From Glaciihabitans tibetensis (GTDB lineage Bacteria; Actinomycetota; Actinomycetes; Actinomycetales; Microbacteriaceae): 64,000 bases of DNA. The notes under the pieces were generated by a model. The model did not search any database. It was not told the origin of the DNA and worked only from the letters and a program-made list of their open reading frames with translations. Both the position numbers and the translations under genes were made by a program. The stretch is taken from assembly GCF_003003265.1 (NCBI RefSeq), contig NZ_PVTL01000003.1, forward strand, positions 186,001 through 250,000. The letters are read 5' to 3'. The first letter of the stretch is position 1, and each line of letters begins with the position of its first letter. Of this stretch, positions 58,982 to 64,000 are shown in pieces.

Positions 58982-61840
58982 GTGATCGCGCTCATCATCG
59001 CGTTTGCGGCAGTGTCGCTGCTCCTTCTCCCGCTGACGCATCGGCTCGGCCGGAGCGTCTTTCTGGTGGCCGCCCTCGTTCCCGCTGCCGCGTTCATCTA
59101 CACGCTCGGGCAGGGTGCAACCGTGCTCGGCGGCACCGTTGTCGCCGAGCGCTACGCCTGGGTGCCGCAGCTCGACCTCGCGGTCTCCGTGCGCCTCGAC
59201 CCGCTGTCGTGGGCGCTGTCGCTGGTGGTCGCCGGGGTCGGCACGCTGGTGCTGCTCTACTGTGCCCGCTACTTCCACCACGACGAGGCGCATCTTGGCC
59301 GGTTCGCGGCAACCCTGCTCGCGTTCGCTGGAGCTATGTACGGCCTTGTGCTCGCCGACGACGTCTACCTGCTCTTCGTTTTCTGGGAAGCGACCAGCGT
59401 TCTCTCCTACCTCCTGATCGGTCACTACACCGAACGCAAGGCGAGCAGGGGAGCGGCGCTGCAGGCGCTGCTGGTCACCACGCTTGGCGGCCTCGCGATG
59501 CTCGTCGGCCTGGTCATGCTCGCAACCGAAACCGGCACCTCGAGCCTGTCCGCCATCGTCGCCGCGGACCACGAGGGCGCTCTCGCCATCACAGCCATGC
59601 TGCTCGTGTTGGTCGGCGCGCTGTCCAAGTCGGCCATCTTCCCGTTCCACTTCTGGCTTCCCGCGGCGATGGCTGCGCCCACGCCGGTGAGCGCCTACCT
59701 GCATGCCGCCGCGATGGTGAAGGCGGGCATCTACCTGATCGCGCGGATGGCTCCGGGCTTCGCCGAGGTTCCCCTGTGGCGCGAAACCCTGGTGATCCTC
59801 GGTGTGTTCACCATGCTGCTCGGGGGGTGGACCGCGCTCAAGCAGACGGACCTCAAACTGGTTCTCGCCCACGGCACCGTCAGCCAGCTCGGCTTTCTCA
59901 CGATCGTCATCGGATTCGGCAGCCGCGACACCGCCCTGGCCGGCCTCGCCCTGCTGCTCGCCCACGCCCTGTTCAAGTCGACCCTGTTCCTCGTTGTCGG
60001 CATCATCGACCACCGCGCCGGAACCCGCGACCTGCGCCGCCTCTCCGGCCTTGGGCGGGAGGCCCCAAGGCTCGCGATCATCGCCGCGCTCGCGCTCCTG
60101 TCGATGGCGGGGTTGCCGCCGCTGGCCGGGTTCGTCGCCAAGGAGGCGGTCTTCACCTCGCTGCTCGAGGAGGCCACCGCCGGCGCCGCGCTCGGCTGGG
60201 TGGCCCTGATCGGGGTCACTCTCGGCTCCATACTGACCGTCGCGTACAGCGCCCGATTCTTCTGGGGTGCGTTCTTCAGCAAGCGCGACGTCGAAACCGT
60301 GCGTCCCGTTGACGAAAATATCGACTTCCTCTTCGCGCCCGCGGTACTTGCCGTCAGCGGGCTTGTTCTGGGCATTTTTCCCGCAGTGATGGATGTCTCG
60401 GCCGCCGCGTATTCGGAATCGTTCCCTCCCGGCTCCGGTGAGAGCTATCACCTCGCGCTCTGGCACGGGCTAGAACCCGCGCTCGCGTTCTCCGCCGCAA
60501 CGCTGGTGTTGGGCGCAGCGCTCTTTATGCTCCGCGGACGACGCATCGCCCAGAACGGTTCGCTCGGGCGGTTCAGCGCCGCCGCCGGCTACGGCCGGGT
60601 GATGGGCGCGATCGACCGCACGGCGGCCCGCACGACAGGCCTTACCCAGCGCGGGTCCCTGCCGTTTTATCTGGGAGTCATCCTGTCGATGCTCGTGGGC
60701 ACGGTGGGGCTCGCGGCCATCCTGAACCGCTCCTGGCCCACCGACATCCGCCTCTGGGATTTCCCCGCGCAGTTGGCGATCGGGCTCGTGATGATCATCG
60801 CCTCGCTCGCCGCGACCCGCGCGACGAAGAGATTCCAGGCCGTGGTGCTGGTGGGGGTCACCGGTCTCGGCATGTCTGCGCTGTTCGCCCTGAGCGGCGC
60901 GCCTGACCTCGCGCTCACCCAGATTCTGGTCGAAACGATGACCCTGGTCGCGTTTGTGCTGGTGCTGCGCCGCCTTCCCGCTCGCCTCGGCGTGCAGAAC
61001 GGCAGCGGGCACCGAGTGGTGCGGGCGATCATCGCGATCGCGGTCGGCACGCTGATGGCCGTTGTCGCGGTCGTAGCCACCGGAGCCCGCACCGCGCTGC
61101 CGATCTCGCTCGCCTGGCCGAAGCTCGCCTACGAACAGGGGCACGGCAGCAACACCGTCAACGTCGCTCTCGTGGACCTCCGGGGCTGGGACACCATGGG
61201 GGAGCTGTCTGTGGTGATCGCCGCGGCCACCGGAGTTGCCAGCCTGATCTTCCTGCGCAGCCGCACCGAGACTGCCGTGCGCCCCACCCGCACCACCACC
61301 TTCACCAAGATCCGGGCCACCCTCGAAAGCCCGACCGCCAGCGGGCGCGGTTCGTGGCTGCTGGCCGGTCGCACCCTGGATGCGCGCAACCGGTCGATCC
61401 TGCTCGAGGTGGTCGTGCGGCTCATCTTCCACTCCCTCATGGTGCTCTCGATTTACCTGCTGTTCGCCGGGCACAACGCCCCCGGCGGCGGGTTCGCTGC
61501 CGGACTTGTGGCGGGCCTCGCGTTCGCCGCGCGCTACCTCGCCGGTGGGCGGGAGGAGCTGGCGGCGGCGACCCCGTTGGACGCGGGAAAGCTGCTGGGC
61601 GCCGGGCTGACCCTGGCGGTGGGCACCGCGCTGGTTCCGCTGTTCTTCGGGGTGGATGCACTCACGTCCACCTGGGTTTCCGGTCACGTGTGGCTGTTCG
61701 GGGAGCTGGAGTTCGTGACATCCACCATCTTCGATATTGGGGTTTATTTCGTGGTCATCGGGCTCGCGCTTGACGTTCTCCGCAGTCTCGGCTCCGAGGT
61801 GGACCGCCAACAGGAGGAAGATTTGGCGGTGAAGTCGTGA
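58982..61840 (+). CDS. mrpA: Mrp Na+/H+ antiporter subunit A (MrpA, with fused MrpB-like domain)
   Basis: Protein of 952 residues with a GTG start and GGGAGG upstream. About 20 helices: NuoL-like proton-channel core (residues ~60-480, with HFWLPAAMAAPTPVSAYLHAAAMVKAGIYL), MrpA C-terminal part, then an MrpB domain (about 800-940, FHSLMVLSIYLLFAGHNAPGGGFAAGLVAGLAFAARYL). The Mrp complex exchanges Na+ for H+ for pH and salt homeostasis. No separate mrpB gene, as expected for the fused form. Confidence 0.95.
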   Translation: MIALIIAFAAVSLLLLPLTHRLGRSVFLVAALVPAAAFIYTLGQGATVLGGTVVAERYAWVPQLDLAVSVRLDPLSWALSLVVAGVGTLVLLYCARYFHHDEAHLGRFAATLLAFAGAMYGLVLADDVYLLFVFWEATSVLSYLLIGHYTERKASRGAALQALLVTTLGGLAMLVGLVMLATETGTSSLSAIVAADHEGALAITAMLLVLVGALSKSAIFPFHFWLPAAMAAPTPVSAYLHAAAMVKAGIYLIARMAPGFAEVPLWRETLVILGVFTMLLGGWTALKQTDLKLVLAHGTVSQLGFLTIVIGFGSRDTALAGLALLLAHALFKSTLFLVVGIIDHRAGTRDLRRLSGLGREAPRLAIIAALALLSMAGLPPLAGFVAKEAVFTSLLEEATAGAALGWVALIGVTLGSILTVAYSARFFWGAFFSKRDVETVRPVDENIDFLFAPAVLAVSGLVLGIFPAVMDVSAAAYSESFPPGSGESYHLALWHGLEPALAFSAATLVLGAALFMLRGRRIAQNGSLGRFSAAAGYGRVMGAIDRTAARTTGLTQRGSLPFYLGVILSMLVGTVGLAAILNRSWPTDIRLWDFPAQLAIGLVMIIASLAATRATKRFQAVVLVGVTGLGMSALFALSGAPDLALTQILVETMTLVAFVLVLRRLPARLGVQNGSGHRVVRAIIAIAVGTLMAVVAVVATGARTALPISLAWPKLAYEQGHGSNTVNVALVDLRGWDTMGELSVVIAAATGVASLIFLRSRTETAVRPTRTTTFTKIRATLESPTASGRGSWLLAGRTLDARNRSILLEVVVRLIFHSLMVLSIYLLFAGHNAPGGGFAAGLVAGLAFAARYLAGGREELAAATPLDAGKLLGAGLTLAVGTALVPLFFGVDALTSTWVSGHVWLFGELEFVTSTIFDIGVYFVVIGLALDVLRSLGSEVDRQQEEDLAVKS

Positions 61841-62382
61841 GCATTTCACTCGTACTGCTCATCGTGATGGCGGTGATGTACGCCTGCGGCATTTTCCTGC
61901 TGCTTGAGCGCAGCATGACGCGCGTGCTGCTCGGCTTTCTGCTGGTCGGCAACGCCACCAACCTGCTCATCCTGATCATGGGCGGGGAGGCAGGCCTGGC
62001 CCCGATTGTGGGTAATGGAGTGACCGCAGAGGAGATGAGCGACCCGCTCCCGCAGGCACTGATTCTCACCGCCATCGTGATCACCTTCGCCGTCTCCGCC
62101 TTCTTGATGGCGCTCATCTACCGGTCGTGGCGGATCGAACAGGACGATGACCTCGATGACGACGCCGCCGACGTCGCCATGCGCGACGGCGTGAGCGGGA
62201 TCGCGTCGGAAACGATGGATACGTCCGAGTCCGACACGGAGTTCGGCATCCGGGCCGAGGCGGCCGTGTCCACCGCGCGCGACCTCGAACGCTCGGATGA
62301 GCTGGCGGCGGCGGAGGCGGCAAACAGTGTCGTCGCGAAACCGGTCACCCAGAAGAGCGGTTCCGGGGAGGACCCCCGATGA
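61837..62382 (+). CDS. mrpC: Mrp antiporter subunit C with acidic C-terminal extension
   Basis: Protein of 181 residues. Three helices in residues 1-105 are the NuoK-like MrpC (GIFLLLERSMTRVLLGFLLVGNATNLLILIMGG, DPLPQALILTAIVITFAVSAFLMALIYRSW). Typical MrpC ends near 115; here an acidic, probably disordered tail (QDDDLDDDAADVAMRDG...) adds about 65 residues. Overlaps neighbours by 4 bp. Confidence 0.93.
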   Translation: MSISLVLLIVMAVMYACGIFLLLERSMTRVLLGFLLVGNATNLLILIMGGEAGLAPIVGNGVTAEEMSDPLPQALILTAIVITFAVSAFLMALIYRSWRIEQDDDLDDDAADVAMRDGVSGIASETMDTSESDTEFGIRAEAAVSTARDLERSDELAAAEAANSVVAKPVTQKSGSGEDPR

Positions 62383-63938
62383 ACGCCCTCGTTCCCCTCG
62401 TCGTGATGGTGCCCCTTCTCGGGGCGGCCTCCGCGCTCATCCTCGGGCGCCACCCCCGGATGCAGCGCGTGGTTGCCCTCCTCGCGCTCAGCGTGGTGCT
62501 GGCTATTGGCGCCGTGCTGCTGGTGGTCGTGGACAGCGATGCCCCGCTCGTGATGGAGGTCGGCGGCTGGAGTGCACCGTTCGGAATTGTGCTTGTCGTC
62601 GACCGGCTGTCGGCGCTGATGGTGGTCGTCTCTGCCGCCGTGCTGCTGGCGGTGCTGGTGTTCTCGGTCGGGCAGGGCCTCGCCGATGGAGACGACGAAG
62701 CGCCCGTCTCGATCTACTATCCGACCTACCTGATCCTGGCAACGGGAGTGTTCACCGCCTTCATCGCGGGTGACCTGTTCAACCTCTACGTCGGGTTCGA
62801 GATTCTGCTGGTGGCCAGTTATGTGCTGATTACCCTCGGCGGAACCGAGGCACGCATCCGGGCGGGGGTGACCTACATCGTGGTGAGCCTGCTGTCCTCC
62901 GCGCTGTTCCTGGCCTCCATCGCGATGATCTATGGCGCGGTCGGCACGGTCAACATCGCCCAGATCTCGGTGCGGATGGCCGAGGTGCCGGTCGACGTGC
63001 AGATTCTCCTGCACACCATGCTGCTCGTGGCCTTCGGCATCAAGGCGGCGGTGTTTCCGCTGTCGTTCTGGCTGCCGGACTCGTACCCCACCGCCCCGGC
63101 GCCGGTCACCGCCGTGTTCGCCGGTCTGCTCACGAAAGTGGGTGTGTACGCCATCATCCGCACCGAAACGATCATCTTCCCCGGCCCGGAACTCAACCCA
63201 GCGTTGATGGTGGTCGCGCTGCTCACCATGGTGGTGGGTGCGTTGGGAGCGGTCGCGCAGGCCGACATCAAACGGCTGCTCTCGTTCACCCTGGTCAGCC
63301 ACATCGGCTACATGATCCTGGGTGTCGCACTGGGCACGGTCGCGGGCACCTCCGCTGCGATCTTTTACGTTGTGCACCACATCATCGTGCAGACCACCTT
63401 GTTCCTTGCGTCCGGCCTGATCGAGCGCCGGGGTGGCAGCACCTCCATCAACGAGCTCGGCGGGCTGCTCAAGGCGTCACCGTTGATCGCCGCCCTGTTC
63501 TTCATCCCGGCGCTGAACCTCGGCGGGATTCCGCCGTTCTCGGGCTTCATCGGCAAGCTGGCGCTGTTCGAGGCGAGCGCAGAGCAGGGCACCCCGTTGG
63601 CGTACCTGCTCATCGGGGCCGGTGCCTTTGTGTCCCTGCTCACGCTGTACGCGCTGATGCGGGTGTGGAACATGGCGTTCTGGCGTCCCGCCGCAGATGT
63701 CGCCGACTACGACTCGCCGCTGCTGCACAACGTCTCCGAGGCGCCGCACGCGCCCGTGCTGCAGCAGACCCGCTCCACCCCGGCCCTGATGGTGGCCGCG
63801 ACCGGAGCCATGGTTGTGGTGAGCATCGGCCTGACGGTCTTTGCCGGGCCGCTGTTCGCAATGAGTTCGCGCGCTGGCGAAAACCTGGAGGGTCCGAGCA
63901 TGTACGTGGACGCCGTCTTCCCGGGGGGCATCGAATGA
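62379..63938 (+). CDS. mrpD: Mrp antiporter subunit D
   Basis: Protein of 519 residues, about 14 helices. NuoN/NuoM-like core with IKAAVFPLSFWLPDSYPTAPAPVTAVFAGLLTKVGVYAIIR, then ADIKRLLSFTLVSHIGYMILG. Proton-translocating subunit alongside MrpA. Overlaps mrpE by 4 bp. Confidence 0.95.
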   Translation: MNALVPLVVMVPLLGAASALILGRHPRMQRVVALLALSVVLAIGAVLLVVVDSDAPLVMEVGGWSAPFGIVLVVDRLSALMVVVSAAVLLAVLVFSVGQGLADGDDEAPVSIYYPTYLILATGVFTAFIAGDLFNLYVGFEILLVASYVLITLGGTEARIRAGVTYIVVSLLSSALFLASIAMIYGAVGTVNIAQISVRMAEVPVDVQILLHTMLLVAFGIKAAVFPLSFWLPDSYPTAPAPVTAVFAGLLTKVGVYAIIRTETIIFPGPELNPALMVVALLTMVVGALGAVAQADIKRLLSFTLVSHIGYMILGVALGTVAGTSAAIFYVVHHIIVQTTLFLASGLIERRGGSTSINELGGLLKASPLIAALFFIPALNLGGIPPFSGFIGKLALFEASAEQGTPLAYLLIGAGAFVSLLTLYALMRVWNMAFWRPAADVADYDSPLLHNVSEAPHAPVLQQTRSTPALMVAATGAMVVVSIGLTVFAGPLFAMSSRAGENLEGPSMYVDAVFPGGIE

Positions 63939-64000
63939 CGCAGGACGCCCGCGTTCGTCAACGGTTGTGGCAGCAGCTGCCGTTGCTGGTGGGACTCGTG
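63935..64000 (+). CDS. mrpE: Mrp antiporter subunit E, 5' end only
   Basis: Starts at the ATG overlapping the mrpD stop (ATGA). The 22 codons before the window edge read MTQDARVRQRLWQQLPLLVGLV, then the frame runs off. Assignment rests on order (A, C, D, then E) and the opening into a hydrophobic helix. Confidence 0.8.
   Translation, partial: MTQDARVRQRLWQQLPLLVGLV

Noticed and set aside
58892..63380. Long minus-strand open frames opposite the mrp genes
   Set aside because: Hydrophilic, Arg/Gln/His-rich complements of membrane-helix codons; mrpA, C and D explain the region completely.

Overview
The window is high-GC DNA with short intergenic gaps, GTG/TTG starts, a WhiB regulator, sortase signals and a PdtaS-type kinase. 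This fits a Gram-positive actinobacterium, most likely Micrococcales/Microbacteriaceae. I see no prophage, transposase or CRISPR array. It reads as ordinary chromosome carrying metabolic and accessory islands.

Layout. 0-4.5 kb: CpaE-like ATPase, PdtaS-like histidine kinase, whiB1, a small membrane protein, the peroxiredoxin bcp and tRNA-Lys(CTT). 4.5-12 kb: an ArsR-type regulator divergent from an F420-dependent-NADP-reductase-like gene across two perfect operators, a broken SRAP gene, a secreted alkaline phosphatase, a 5'-3' exonuclease and a sortase-tagged metallophosphoesterase. 12-21.9 kb: an aldo/keto reductase, a DUF1684-oligopeptide ABC operon, an AlkZ-like protein and a PspA pair. 21.9-27.4 kb: anti-sigma and ECF sigma factors, a CHRD-domain surface protein, a class F sortase, a DUF998 protein and a nitronate monooxygenase-like enzyme. 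27.5-34 kb: a SatD pair, HxlR and its oxidoreductase, a VOC protein, a DUF2975/Cro pair, DUF2252 and a flavodoxin.

34-37.5 kb holds a cluster of an acyl-CoA dehydrogenase-like protein, a PIG-L deacetylase fused to a methyltransferase through a Gly-Ser microsatellite linker, and a family 2 glycosyltransferase. Next comes a Met/Cys-rich copper-storage-like protein, then exporters and small proteins. 43.5-50.5 kb holds what looks like a complete gamma-glutamyl route for ethanolamine (or a related amine): permease, glutamine-synthetase-like ligase, SDR, aldehyde dehydrogenase, class I amidotransferase-type hydrolase and an FCD-family GntR regulator. 50.7-54.7 kb is a siderophore-iron ABC importer with two DtxR/IdeR-type boxes. 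After a quinone-reductase-like gene and a TetR gene come otsA-otsB and the start of an Mrp Na+/H+ antiporter operon (mrpA, C, D, E), which runs off the window.

A pattern across the window is short imperfect tandem duplications (11-29 bp, 2-3 copies) that sit on or just after stop codons. A second class of in-frame repeats lies inside linker-coding DNA. Several small regulons carry very clean palindromic operators next to their presumed regulator. These, the gamma-glutamyl amine locus, the PIG-L/methyltransferase cluster and the Met-rich protein are the points most worth a second look.
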